64,000 nt of DNA from Pseudomonadota bacterium (lineage in GTDB: Bacteria; Pseudomonadota; Gammaproteobacteria; Steroidobacterales; Steroidobacteraceae): the NCBI GenBank assembly GCA_023391335.1, contig JAEWBG010000098.1, positions 45,086-109,085 on the forward strand, written 5' to 3'. Below, piece after piece: positions 39,717 to 51,095 of the stretch. The notes beneath the pieces were generated by a model, which saw only the letters and a list, made by a program, of their open reading frames with translations, had not been told where the DNA came from and ran no database searches. Positions within the stretch are counted from its first letter, which is position 1; each line of letters opens with the position of its first letter. A program made the position numbers and the translations under genes.

Positions 39717-40340
39717 TCACGATTTAAAGTGGCGCGCCAGTAGATAAAGTTCCGGGCTGCGCTGGCGGGAAGCTGGCGGCTTGCGCACCTTCACCTCGGC
39801 GAAGCGCTTGCGCAGCTCCAAGACAAACGGATGAAAGTGCCGTCCTTGAAAGACTTTCACCAGGAAGTCGCCGCCGGGCGCTAATACCTGGACCGCAAAA
39901 TCCAGAGCCAGTTCAACCAGATGCATGGACCGGTCATGATCGACGTCCGCAATCCCCGTGGTATTCGGCGCAATATCGGACATGACCACGCGCGCCTTTT
40001 CGCCTCCCAGCGCGTCTAGAAGTTGGGTGACGGCCTCGTCCTTGGAAAAGTCGGCCTGAATGAAATCCACGCCCACGATGGCGTCCATCGGCAGGATGTC
40101 GAGCGCAACGATTCGCCCTTTGCCGTTGAGGATTTTGGCGGCGTACTGACTCCAACCCCCTGGAGCGCCCCCCAGATCGACGATCGTCATGCCTGGTTTG
40201 AGGATGCGGTCCAGGCGCTGGATCTCCTCCAGCTTGAACACGGCTCGCGAGCGAAAGCCGCTCTCGCGTGCTTTCTTAACGAAGACGTCGCTTTCGTGTT
40301 CAGCCAACCAGCGGCGGCTCGATTTGGTACGTTTGGTCAC
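39717..40340 (-). CDS. rlmE: 23S rRNA (uridine-2'-O) methyltransferase RlmE
   Basis: RlmE (RrmJ/FtsJ) methylates the 2'-O of U2552 in 23S rRNA and helps late 50S assembly; it is a heat-shock gene in E. coli. The 207-residue protein has the SAM motif IVDLGGAPGGWSQYA, the Lys-Asp-Lys-Glu catalytic residues (SDIAPNTTG; LVKVFQG; SPELYLLA) and the N-terminal RAVFKLEEI. It is divergent from yhbY and lies upstream of ftsH, as in E. coli. Confidence 0.97.
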   Translation of the reverse strand: MTKRTKSSRRWLAEHESDVFVKKARESGFRSRAVFKLEEIQRLDRILKPGMTIVDLGGAPGGWSQYAAKILNGKGRIVALDILPMDAIVGVDFIQADFSKDEAVTQLLDALGGEKARVVMSDIAPNTTGIADVDHDRSMHLVELALDFAVQVLAPGGDFLVKVFQGRHFHPFVLELRKRFAEVKVRKPPASRQRSPELYLLARHFKS

Positions 40341-40368
40341 GCTGATCTCAACTACGGCTGCGTTGCGG

Positions 40369-40382
40369 TATTCTCGCGCCCC
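40369..40382 (+). promoter_or_regulatory. Possible yhbY promoter
   Basis: TATTCT at 40369-40374 is followed by CGCGCCCC, the -10/discriminator layout seen at dksA, tRNA-fMet and rpsO. No good -35 is visible, so this is tentative. Confidence 0.4.
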
Positions 40383-40406
40383 TTCTCGCCACCCTCAGCA
40401 TCCTCA

Positions 40407-40706
40407 ATGACGCTTACCGAACGCCAAAAGAAACATTTACGTGGGCTTGCGCATGCTCGCGAACCCATCGTGCTCATCGGGCAATCCGGGCTGTCTGAAG
40501 GCGTCGCTCGCGAATTGGATGGCGCTCTGACCTCGCACGAACTCGTGAAGGTGCGTGCACGAGTCGGTGACCGAGAAGAACGCGATCAGATCTTAGAGGA
40601 ACTGGCGACGAAAACGTCGAGCACGTTGGTTCAGCGAATCGGCAACGTCGGCGTGTTCTACCGGGCCAACAAAGAAAAGCCTCGCATCATTCTGCCGGCC
40701 GATTGA
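40407..40706 (+). CDS. yhbY: CRS1/YhbY (CRM) domain RNA-binding protein
   Basis: YhbY is a single-domain CRM protein that associates with pre-50S ribosomal particles. ATG 40407 gives 99 residues, close to the E. coli length of 97; the open frame extends upstream only as shadow of rlmE. The CRM motif is clear: LRGLAHAREPIVLIGQSGLSEGVARELDGAL, with the GxxG-like loop, and the end VQRIGNVGVFYRANKEKPRIILP. The gene is divergent from rlmE. Its last 20 bases overlap the end of the convergent membrane-protein gene. Confidence 0.94.
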   Translation: MTLTERQKKHLRGLAHAREPIVLIGQSGLSEGVARELDGALTSHELVKVRARVGDREERDQILEELATKTSSTLVQRIGNVGVFYRANKEKPRIILPAD

Positions 40707-41103
40707 CCCAGAGCGCGACGAGCCCGCTCAGTGCTGCGATTAGGTAAAGCGCTCCGGCCGCCCCATGCAGCGCAACGAATTTCGCAGTCAGCCCAGCGAT
40801 CTGCGCTTGATGCATGAGCGGCTGTAGGACGAGATCGGCGATCAACGGCATCACCGCCGCCAGCCCCACTGCCATCCAGAATCTCTTGTGCGTGCGGAAT
40901 GTTGCCCGCTCGGAAAGACCCAGCACGAGCAGCGCGAACCCTACGCCGAACCAAGCTTGCAAATGAAATAACTGGCCATTGATCTGCCCAGCGGTGTGCT
41001 TGTCGGGAGCAGTCGCAAACACTGCGGGTGCGACGATGGCGACGAGCGCGCACAGTCCGCCGATCCAACATGCGAGCAGGAGACTGCGGAGCTTCGCTTT
41101 CAT
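40687..41103 (-). CDS. DUF4149-like small membrane protein
   Basis: The 138-residue product has four hydrophobic helices (about residues 6-28, 46-62, 76-98 and 112-132) and matches the pattern of DUF4149 proteins: LACWIGGLCALVAIVAPAVF at the start and FHLQAWFGVGFALLVLGL in the middle. The function of the family is unknown. ATG 41103 is chosen; a TTG two codons upstream is possible, and no strong ribosome-binding site is visible. It lies downstream of greA behind a repeat array and overlaps the yhbY end by 20 bases. A similar gene sits near greA-yhbY in some other gammaproteobacteria and betaproteobacteria. Confidence 0.75.
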   Translation of the reverse strand: MKAKLRSLLLACWIGGLCALVAIVAPAVFATAPDKHTAGQINGQLFHLQAWFGVGFALLVLGLSERATFRTHKRFWMAVGLAAVMPLIADLVLQPLMHQAQIAGLTAKFVALHGAAGALYLIAALSGLVALWVNRPAE

Positions 41104-41110
41104 GGACAAC

Positions 41111-41185
41111 GTGACGAGGTGATGAAGCCAGAAGCTTCACTCGCGGTTCAATCTTCACTTCATCCCAGCATCACTTCATCACTGC
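41111..41185. repeat. Octamer array with inverted partner before greA
   Basis: Left arm 41111-41129: gtgacgag, gtgatgaa, then gcc. Right arm 41151-41185: octamers of the ttcatcac type (atcttcac, ttcatccc, agcatcac, ttcatcac), the reverse complement of the left units. The array fills the gap between the greA stop and the DUF4149-like start. Confidence 0.65.
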
Positions 41186-41191
41186 AGTTAG

Positions 41192-41664
41192 CTATTCGTA
41201 ACGAACCGCAACAATCTCGTAAGACCGCGTGCCATTCGGAGCTACGACATCGACGATGTCGCCCTGCGACTTGCCAACCAGAGCACGAGCGATCGGAGAC
41301 GAGACAGAGATCAACCCCGCTTTGATGTCGGCTTCCGCATCGCCGACGATCTGATAGACGACTTTGTTGCCTTCGTCTTGATCCTCGAGATCCACGGTCG
41401 CACCGAAAACGACCTTGCCGCTTGCAGGCAGCGCCGTGACATCGATGATCTCGGAATTCGAAAGATGACCTTCGATATCTTTGATGCGGCCTTCGATGAA
41501 GCTTTGCTGCTCGCGAGCAGCGTGATATTCGGCGTTCTCGCTCAAATCGCCGTGGCTACGAGCTTCCGCAATCGCCTGAATCACGCGCGGGCGATCTTCG
41601 CTTTTCAGGCGCTTCAATTCGACGCGCAGCCGTTCTGCGCCCTTGGCCGTAAGGGGTAGTCGTT

Positions 41665-41668
<4 letters not shown>
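41192..41668 (-). CDS. greA: Transcription elongation factor GreA
   Basis: GreA enters the RNA polymerase secondary channel and triggers cleavage of backtracked RNA. The 158-residue length is identical to E. coli GreA. The N-terminal coiled coil holds the acidic tip pair in HGDLSENAEYHAAREQQ (Asp, Glu), and the C-terminal FKBP-like domain ends NGTRSYEIVAVRYE. The start overlaps the carB stop by four bases, so greA is translationally coupled to carbamoyl-phosphate synthase, a Pseudomonas-like arrangement. Confidence 0.98.
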
Positions 41669-44889
<3,221 letters not shown>

Positions 44890-44901
44890 CGTGGTTCCGT
44901 G

Positions 44902-46086
44902 TTAGCGCTCAGACGCCGCCGCTCGGCGCTCGACTTCGCGGTTCGCACTTTGAGCATTGAGTCGTTCGTGGATCATGCGCACGAAGCGATGGAACAACTC
45001 ATGGATATCGTGAGGACCCGGACTCGCTTCAGGATGGCCTTGGAAGCTGAAGGCCGGCGCGTCGGTGCGCTCGATGCCCTGCAGCGTTCCGTCGAACAGG
45101 GACTTGTGCGTGACACGCACATTCGAGCCGAGCGTTGACTCGTCTACGGCAAACCCATGGTTCTGGCTGGAGATGAACACCCGGCCAGTCTTCAGTTCTT
45201 GGACAGGATGATTGGCGCCGTGGTGGCCGAACTTCATCTTCACCGTCTTCGCATCGCTTGCAAGACCGAGCAGCTGATGGCCTAAGCAAATGCCGAACAG
45301 CGGAATATCGGTTTTCAAGAATTCGCGAATCGCATCGATTGCGTATGTGCAAGGCTCGGGATCGCCAGGCCCATTGGACAGGAAGATGCCCTCAGGATTC
45401 ATCGCGAGCACCTTATCGGCAGGCGTCTGCGCGGGCACCACCGTGACGCGGCAACCGTGATCGGACAGGCAGCGCAGGATGTTGCGCTTGATGCCGAAGT
45501 CATAGGCAACCACATGCACACGCTGCCCAGGCCTTGGCTTCGGCCCCTGCTCCAATCCCCAATTCGTGCCCTCATTCCATTGATAGGTCTTCTTCGTCGA
45601 GACCACCTTCGCCAAATCCATGCCTTTCAGTCCGGGGAATTTGCGTGCCGCGTGCACCGCCGCATTCGGCGACGCTTTTTCACCAGTCATGATGCAACCG
45701 GCAAGCGCGCCCTTCTCGCGCAAGATGCGCGTGAGTTTGCGAGTGTCGATGTCGGCGATCGCAACAACTTTGCCGCGCTCGAGGAAGCTCTCCAGAGACT
45801 CCGAAGCGCGCCAATTGGAATACAGCGCCGGAAGATCCCGAACGATCAGACCTGCTGCATAGATACCAGCAGCTTCCAGATCTTCTGGATTGGTCCCGGT
45901 GTTTCCGATGTGCGGATAAGTGAGGGTAACAATCTGTCTGCAATAGGACGGGTCAGTGAGAATCTCCTGATAGCCCGTCATGGCGGTGTTGAAAACCACC
46001 TCGCCCGTCGTGTTGCCTTTGGCTCCGATAGAGCGGCCCTGGAAAACCGTGCCGTCTTCGAGCGCCAGTACAGCGGGTGTAGTCAT
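44902..46086 (-). CDS. carA: Carbamoyl-phosphate synthase small subunit
   Basis: CarA hydrolyses glutamine and channels ammonia to CarB. ATG 46086 (MTTPAVLALEDGTVFQG) has AGGAGCC just upstream and gives 394 residues; 12 further codons are open. The class I glutamine amidotransferase domain shows the nucleophile in IPLFGICLGHQLLGLA and the His-Glu pair in FQGHPEASPGPHD. A likely promoter is about 110 bases upstream. Confidence 0.97.
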   Translation of the reverse strand: MTTPAVLALEDGTVFQGRSIGAKGNTTGEVVFNTAMTGYQEILTDPSYCRQIVTLTYPHIGNTGTNPEDLEAAGIYAAGLIVRDLPALYSNWRASESLESFLERGKVVAIADIDTRKLTRILREKGALAGCIMTGEKASPNAAVHAARKFPGLKGMDLAKVVSTKKTYQWNEGTNWGLEQGPKPRPGQRVHVVAYDFGIKRNILRCLSDHGCRVTVVPAQTPADKVLAMNPEGIFLSNGPGDPEPCTYAIDAIREFLKTDIPLFGICLGHQLLGLASDAKTVKMKFGHHGANHPVQELKTGRVFISSQNHGFAVDESTLGSNVRVTHKSLFDGTLQGIERTDAPAFSFQGHPEASPGPHDIHELFHRFVRMIHERLNAQSANREVERRAAASER

Positions 46087-46193
46087 AGGCTCCTGGCTCG
46101 CGATGTCAGTCGTTTCAGACACGCATGCGGACGGCAGGATGGGCGTCTAGGCCGATCCCGCACAAGAATTTTCACCGCGTGCTGAGGGACGGG

Positions 46194-46222
46194 AGTGTAC
46201 GCGAGGGCTTGGGGTTTGGAAA
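46194..46222 (-). promoter_or_regulatory. Putative carA promoter
   Basis: TTTCCA (46217-46222) and TACACT (46194-46199) are 17 bases apart on the minus strand in the dapB-carA gap. The predicted leader is about 100 bases long. A GACGCGCGTC palindrome followed by a T-rich stretch just upstream may end dapB transcription. Confidence 0.45.
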
Positions 46223-46284
46223 TAAAAAATCGAAATGACGCGCGTCTTTCTCAGTTATCGAATTGGGTCTTGAGTTAACCGAAT

Positions 46285-47109
46285 TCAAGAGCGCGCATTC
46301 AATCCAAGCACGTCGCTCATCGAGTACAAACCAGCAGGCTTACCGACCAGCCATTGCGCAGCTTGCATTGCACCGCGCGCGAAGGCCATCCGATCGCTTG
46401 CCTTGTGTGTGAGTTCGATGCGCTCGCCGACGCCAGCGAACGTTACCGTGTGATCGCCAACAACATCGCCACCACGGAAAACAGAAAAACCAATCGCACC
46501 TTTGCGGCGTGCCTGCGAGTGCCCGTGGCGATCGAATTCAGCAACCTCGTCAAGTGCAACGTTACGTCCGTGTGCAGCAGCTCGACCCAAGGCTAGTGCT
46601 GTGCCCGAAGGCGCATCCTTCTTGTTGCGATGGTGTGCCTCGAAAATTTCGAGATCGTAGGAATCGCCAAGGGTTGCAGCCGCTAGTTCGACAAGCTTCA
46701 ACAACAAATTCACACCGAGGCTGGTGTTCGCGGCCCACACGATCGGAATGCGGCGTGAAGCATCGAGGATGCGCTGGCGCTGCGCTTCATCATGGCCCGT
46801 CGTGCCAAGTACGACGGCACAGCCGGTCTGGACCGCTGCATCCAAGTTCGCTTCAGTTGCATTCGGCAGTGTGAAGTCGATGGCGACTGCTGCGCCCCGC
46901 AGCGCTTCGGCCGCGCTCGCGCTGATCTTCACGTCTCGCTGTGCGCCCGTGTGCGGGGCTGAGGCGTCTTGGCCGATCCACTGACTGCCGGGCGAAGCTG
47001 TTGCCCCCTGCAACTTCGCTCCCGGAATTTCATCGAGCGCCTTCAGGAGCGCGCCACCCATGCGTCCGCTGACTCCAAGGATCGCGACCCATAATTCGGG
47101 AGAATTCAT
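46285..47109 (-). CDS. dapB: 4-hydroxy-tetrahydrodipicolinate reductase
   Basis: DapB reduces 4-hydroxy-tetrahydrodipicolinate with NAD(P)H in the diaminopimelate/lysine pathway that feeds peptidoglycan. The 274-residue protein has the nucleotide motif VAILGVSGRMGGALLKAL, the substrate motif EIFEAHHRNKKDAPSGTALALG (catalytic His, Lys) and the C-terminal RxxFARGAMQAAQWL. It lies three bases from dnaJ and upstream of the carAB-greA block, as in Pseudomonas. Confidence 0.97.
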   Translation of the reverse strand: MNSPELWVAILGVSGRMGGALLKALDEIPGAKLQGATASPGSQWIGQDASAPHTGAQRDVKISASAAEALRGAAVAIDFTLPNATEANLDAAVQTGCAVVLGTTGHDEAQRQRILDASRRIPIVWAANTSLGVNLLLKLVELAAATLGDSYDLEIFEAHHRNKKDAPSGTALALGRAAAHGRNVALDEVAEFDRHGHSQARRKGAIGFSVFRGGDVVGDHTVTFAGVGERIELTHKASDRMAFARGAMQAAQWLVGKPAGLYSMSDVLGLNARS

Positions 47110-47112
47110 CGA

Positions 47113-48243
47113 TCAGCTTCTCATCGTGTCGAAGAATCGTTTCACGCCATCCAGCCACGTTTGTTCTCTCGGGCTGTGATCGCGGTTGCTCTTGCGCATC
47201 GTCTCATCGAACTTGCGCAACAGTTCTTTTTGTTCTTCGGTGAGCTTCACCGGCGTCTCGACCACGATGCGGCAAAACAAATCGCCGGTTGGACCACCGC
47301 GGACCGGCTTCACACCCTTTTCGCGCAAACGGAACACGCGGCCGGATTGCGTCTCGGACGGCACCTTTAGTTCGACGTTGCCGCCGAGCGTCGGTACCTC
47401 CACTGTTCCGCCCAGCGCGGCGGTCACAAAGCTGATCGGTACCTCGCATGACAGATGACTACCGTCGCGCTCGAAAATCGGATGCTCCCGAACCCTGACT
47501 TCGACGTAGAGATCGCCAGCCGGTCCACCGTTGCGCCCCGCCTCACCTTCTCCCGCCAAACGAATGCGATCGCCACTGTCGACGCCTGCGGGAATCTTGA
47601 CCTGTAGCGTCTTCTTACGACGCACGCGCCCTTGACCCGTGCACGTCTGACACGGATCGCTAATGACCTGGCCGCGACCTTTACAGCGCGGGCAGGTTTG
47701 CTGCACCGAGAAGAAGCCCTGCTGCATACGCACTTGGCCGATGCCATTGCAGGTGTCGCAGGTGACCGTCTTCGAGCCCGGGGCCGCACCCGAACCATGG
47801 CAGGTGTCGCACTCGCCGAGCGTGGTGAATTCGATTTCGGTTTCGTGGCCGAAAACGGCCTGTTCTAGATCGAGCTCCAAGTCGTAGCGCAGATCGGCGC
47901 CTCGATAGACTTGCCGGCCGCCGCCGCGCCGTCCGCCGCCGAAGATATCGCCGAACACATCACCGAAGATGTCGCTGAACGCATCGGCTGCACTGAATCC
48001 CGCTCCACCGCCCCGCGCCGCCAATCCTTCGTGACCGTGTTGATCGTAGATCGCTCGCTTCTCGGCGTCGGCGAGCACTTCATAGGCTTCTTTAGCTTCT
48101 TTGAATTTCTCTTCCGCCTCGTGATCGTTCGGATTGCGATCCGGGTGGTACTTCATCGCCAGCCGTCGATACGACTTTTTGATTTCAGCCTCGGTCGCGG
48201 TACGAGGCACGTCGAGAACTTTGTAGTAGTCGCGCTTGGACAT
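47113..48243 (-). CDS. dnaJ: Chaperone protein DnaJ
   Basis: DnaJ delivers unfolded substrates to DnaK and stimulates its ATPase. ATG 48243 (MSKRDYYKVLDVPRTA) gives 376 residues; 38 open codons upstream run into the dnaK terminator and are not DnaJ-like. The J domain has HPD (YHPDRNPND), followed by a Gly/Phe-rich linker (FGDVFGDIFGGGRRGGG). The zinc region has four CXXCXGXG repeats (CDTCHGSG, CDTCNGIG, CPRCKGRG, CQTCTGQG). Between it and dnaK lies a terminator flanked by heptamer repeats. Confidence 0.97.
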   Translation of the reverse strand: MSKRDYYKVLDVPRTATEAEIKKSYRRLAMKYHPDRNPNDHEAEEKFKEAKEAYEVLADAEKRAIYDQHGHEGLAARGGGAGFSAADAFSDIFGDVFGDIFGGGRRGGGRQVYRGADLRYDLELDLEQAVFGHETEIEFTTLGECDTCHGSGAAPGSKTVTCDTCNGIGQVRMQQGFFSVQQTCPRCKGRGQVISDPCQTCTGQGRVRRKKTLQVKIPAGVDSGDRIRLAGEGEAGRNGGPAGDLYVEVRVREHPIFERDGSHLSCEVPISFVTAALGGTVEVPTLGGNVELKVPSETQSGRVFRLREKGVKPVRGGPTGDLFCRIVVETPVKLTEEQKELLRKFDETMRKSNRDHSPREQTWLDGVKRFFDTMRS

Positions 48244-48266
48244 TTCGAAACCGAGTTGCCAGTGGT

Positions 48267-48372
48267 CCGTTGACCGTCTACGGCCTGAACTATGAAAAGC
48301 CCTTTCCCACACTAGGCGGGAAAGGGCTGTGCGCTCATTCTGACCGCTAACGGCCAACCGTCAACGGCCGAC
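48267..48372. repeat. Inverted heptamer repeats flanking the dnaK terminator
   Basis: Left arm 48267-48283: ccgttga, ccgtcta, cgg. Right arm 48347-48372: ctaacgg, ccaaccg, tcaacgg, ccgac, the reverse-complement type. The dnaK terminator hairpin sits in the centre. Confidence 0.55.
48298..48328 (-). terminator. dnaK terminator
   Basis: A perfect 11-bp stem (agccctttccc / gggaaagggct) with a 9-base loop is followed on the minus strand by TTTTC. It lies between dnaK and dnaJ and would make dnaJ expression depend on readthrough. Confidence 0.75.
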
Positions 48373-48383
48373 ATGGTCGAGGG

Positions 48384-50318
48384 CTACTTGCCCGCCTTTT
48401 TGTCCTTCACTTCTTCGAATTCGGCATCCACGACGTCCTCCTGTCCCTGTGCCTTCTGACCCGATGCATCCGCCCCGGTGCCTTCTGCACCTTGAGCACC
48501 AGCTTGCGCATAGGCCTGCTGAGCCAGAGAAGCCGACGCTTGTGCCAGGGCATTCGCCTTGGTTTCGATGACGTCTTTGTCGTCACCGCTCAGAGCACGC
48601 TTCAGGTCCGACAGAGCAGACTCGATGTTGGCGCGATCAGAGCCCGAAACCTTATCGCCAAGTTCCTTCAGCGACTTCTCGGTCGCATGCACCAGTGCAT
48701 CGGCCTTGTTGCGGGCGTCGACCAATTCGCGGAACTTGCGATCCTCTTCCGCGTGCGCCTCGGCATCCTTCACCATGCGCTTGATCTCGTCCTCCGACAA
48801 ACCGCTGGAGGCCTTGATCACGATCTTCTGTTCCTTGTTCGTTGCCTTGTCCTTCGCAGACACGTTCATGATGCCGTTCGCATCGATATCGAACGTGACT
48901 TCGATCTGCGGCATGCCACGCGGCGCAGGCGGAATACCTTCCAAATTGAATTGGCCGAGCGACTTGTTATCTGCAGCTCGTTGACGCTCACCTTGGAGCA
49001 CGTGAATCGTCACGGCACCTTGGTTGTCATCGGCAGTCGAGAAGGTCTGGGTCGCCTTCGTCGGAATCGTCGTGTTCTTCTCGATCAGCTTCGTCATGAT
49101 GCCGCCCAAGGTTTCGATACCGAGCGATAGCGGCGTCACATCGAGCAGCAACACGTCTTTGACTTCGCCTGAGAGCACACCGCCCTGAATCGCCGCACCC
49201 ACGGCCACGGCTTCGTCTGGGTTCACGTCCTTACGCGGCTCTTGGCCGAAGAAATCTTTCACCGCCTTCTGCACCAGCGGCATACGAGTCTGACCGCCGA
49301 CCAGAATGACTTCCGCGACATCCTTGATGGATAGGCCGGCGTCCTTCAATGCAGTGCGGCACGGCTCGATCGTCTTCTGCACGAGATCTTCGACCAAAGA
49401 TTCGAGCTTGGCGCGCGTGAGTTTGATGTTCAGGTGCTTCGGACCTGACGCATCCGCAGTGATGTACGGCAGATTGATTTCGGTCTGCTGGCTGGAAGAC
49501 AGTTCGATCTTCGCCTTTTCGGCAGCTTCCTTTAGGCGCTGCATGGCCAGCGGATCGCGACGCACATCGACGCCGCTCTCCTTCTTAAACTCTTCGCCGA
49601 GGTAATCGATGATGCGTTTGTCGAAGTCCTCACCGCCGAGGAACGTATCGCCATTGGTCGCGAGTACTTCGAATTGGCGCTCGCCGTCAACGTCGGCCAC
49701 CTCGATGATGGACACGTCGAACGTACCGCCGCCCAAGTCGTAGACCGCAATCTTGCGATCGCCGCCTTGCTTGTCGAGACCGTATGCAAGTGCCGCAGCA
49801 GTGGGCTCATTGATGATGCGCTTGACGTTCAAACCAGCGATGCGACCCGCATCTTTGGTGGCTTGACGCTGCGAATCGTTGAAGTAAGCAGGAACGGTGA
49901 TCACCGCTTCGGTGACAGGCTCGCCCAGGAAGTCCTCGGCAGTCTTCTTCATCTTCATGAGCACGCGCGCGGAGACCTCTGGCGGCGCCATCTTCTTGCC
50001 GTTCGCCTCAACCCATGCGTCGCCGTTGTCGGCCTTGACGATCTTGTACGGGACCATGCCGACGTCCCGCTGCACGACGTCGTCTTGGAAGCGGCGGCCG
50101 ATGAGCCGCTTGACCGCGAACATCGTGTTGTGGGGATTGGTGACGGCCTGACGTTTGGCTGATTGGCCGACCAACACTTCGTCGTCTTTGGTGAACGCCA
50201 CGATCGAGGGTGTGGTGCGATCGCCTTCGCTGTTTTCGATAACGCGAGGCTTGCCGCCTTCCATGATCGCGACGCACGAATTGGTCGTGCCCAGATCGAT
50301 ACCGATCACTTTGCTCAT
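48384..50318 (-). CDS. dnaK: Chaperone protein DnaK (Hsp70)
   Basis: DnaK is the ATP-driven Hsp70 chaperone for nascent and stress-damaged proteins and a regulator of sigma-32. The 644-residue protein has GIDLGTTNSCVAIMEGG, IAVYDLGGGTFDVSI and VGGQTRMPLVQ in the nucleotide domain. The substrate domain and helical lid follow, with a Gly/Ala-rich tail ending in the acidic VDAEFEEVKDKK. A heat-shock-type promoter lies in the grpE-dnaK gap. CAGGAG about nine bases before the ATG is a clear ribosome-binding site. Confidence 0.98.
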   Translation of the reverse strand: MSKVIGIDLGTTNSCVAIMEGGKPRVIENSEGDRTTPSIVAFTKDDEVLVGQSAKRQAVTNPHNTMFAVKRLIGRRFQDDVVQRDVGMVPYKIVKADNGDAWVEANGKKMAPPEVSARVLMKMKKTAEDFLGEPVTEAVITVPAYFNDSQRQATKDAGRIAGLNVKRIINEPTAAALAYGLDKQGGDRKIAVYDLGGGTFDVSIIEVADVDGERQFEVLATNGDTFLGGEDFDKRIIDYLGEEFKKESGVDVRRDPLAMQRLKEAAEKAKIELSSSQQTEINLPYITADASGPKHLNIKLTRAKLESLVEDLVQKTIEPCRTALKDAGLSIKDVAEVILVGGQTRMPLVQKAVKDFFGQEPRKDVNPDEAVAVGAAIQGGVLSGEVKDVLLLDVTPLSLGIETLGGIMTKLIEKNTTIPTKATQTFSTADDNQGAVTIHVLQGERQRAADNKSLGQFNLEGIPPAPRGMPQIEVTFDIDANGIMNVSAKDKATNKEQKIVIKASSGLSEDEIKRMVKDAEAHAEEDRKFRELVDARNKADALVHATEKSLKELGDKVSGSDRANIESALSDLKRALSGDDKDVIETKANALAQASASLAQQAYAQAGAQGAEGTGADASGQKAQGQEDVVDAEFEEVKDKKAGK

Positions 50319-50381
50319 TGTTAATTGCTCCTGGAAATCAAACTTTGAAAAGACGAGCGATACAAAACCAACTGCGTGCCT

Positions 50382-50409
50382 TTATGCGGACCGTCGGGGC
50401 GCTTTCAAG
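50382..50409 (-). promoter_or_regulatory. Putative sigma-32 (RpoH) promoter for dnaK
   Basis: The minus strand reads CTTGAAA (50403-50409), 13 bases, then CCGCATAA (50382-50389). This is close to the RpoH consensus CTTGAAA-N13-CCCATNT-type. It lies about 65 bases before dnaK, so dnaK can be induced separately from hrcA-grpE. Confidence 0.65.
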
Positions 50410-50471
50410 CGGGTCAACGTCATGAAATGCCCACTTCTGCGCCGTTCGTATGCCGGACCGGCGGGCAATCC

Positions 50472-51002
50472 CTAAGGTTCACGCGCGACAATGACCCGCG
50501 CTGGCCTCAGCAACCGACCGTTGAGTTGGTAACCCTTCTGAATCACCTGCAGCACGGTGTTGGGCACATGCTCGGCGGAGGGTTGCATGACCATCGCTTC
50601 GTGAAGTTCGGGATTGAACGGCTCGCCCAGCGGCACGATCTCGACCAGGCCCGCTTTTTCAAAAGCTTTGCTCAGAAGCTTCAAGGTGGCGTCGGTTCCA
50701 GCTTTCAGCGCCTCAACAGTACCTTCGCTGGCAAGGCCCAGCTCCAAGCTGTCCTTCACTCCAACCAGATCGTTTGCGAGCCGATCCAGCCCAAACTTGT
50801 GCGCATTCTCGATATCGCGCGTCGCCCGCTTACGGACATTTTCGAGCTCAGCCAACGCTCTCATATATAAGTCGCGATGTTCGTTGGCCTTGGCCTCGGC
50901 CGCTGCCAGGGCAGTTCGGAGGGATTCGATTTCCGAACCGTCGGCCTCGAACTCTGGGGGTGGCCGATCGCCAGGCAATTCCTGCTCGTTTGGAACCGTC
51001 AT
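50472..51002 (-). CDS. grpE: Nucleotide exchange factor GrpE
   Basis: GrpE releases ADP from DnaK. The 176-residue protein has an acidic N-terminus, a long helix (about residues 30-90, LRTALAAAEAKANEHRDLYMRALAELENVRKRA) used for dimerisation, and a C-terminal beta domain with GEPFNPELHEAMVMQPS and VLQVIQKGYQLNGRLLRPARVIV. It lies between hrcA and dnaK, as in Xanthomonas. I see no obvious heat-shock promoter directly before it. Confidence 0.97.
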   Translation of the reverse strand: MTVPNEQELPGDRPPPEFEADGSEIESLRTALAAAEAKANEHRDLYMRALAELENVRKRATRDIENAHKFGLDRLANDLVGVKDSLELGLASEGTVEALKAGTDATLKLLSKAFEKAGLVEIVPLGEPFNPELHEAMVMQPSAEHVPNTVLQVIQKGYQLNGRLLRPARVIVAREP

Positions 51003-51095
51003 GTCTTCACTCCATCAGTCAAATAAAGCGCGGCCCGCGGTGGGCAAAAGCATGCCCCAGCCGTGAGGCCAAAGGATGGTGTCGGGAGTTTGCGG

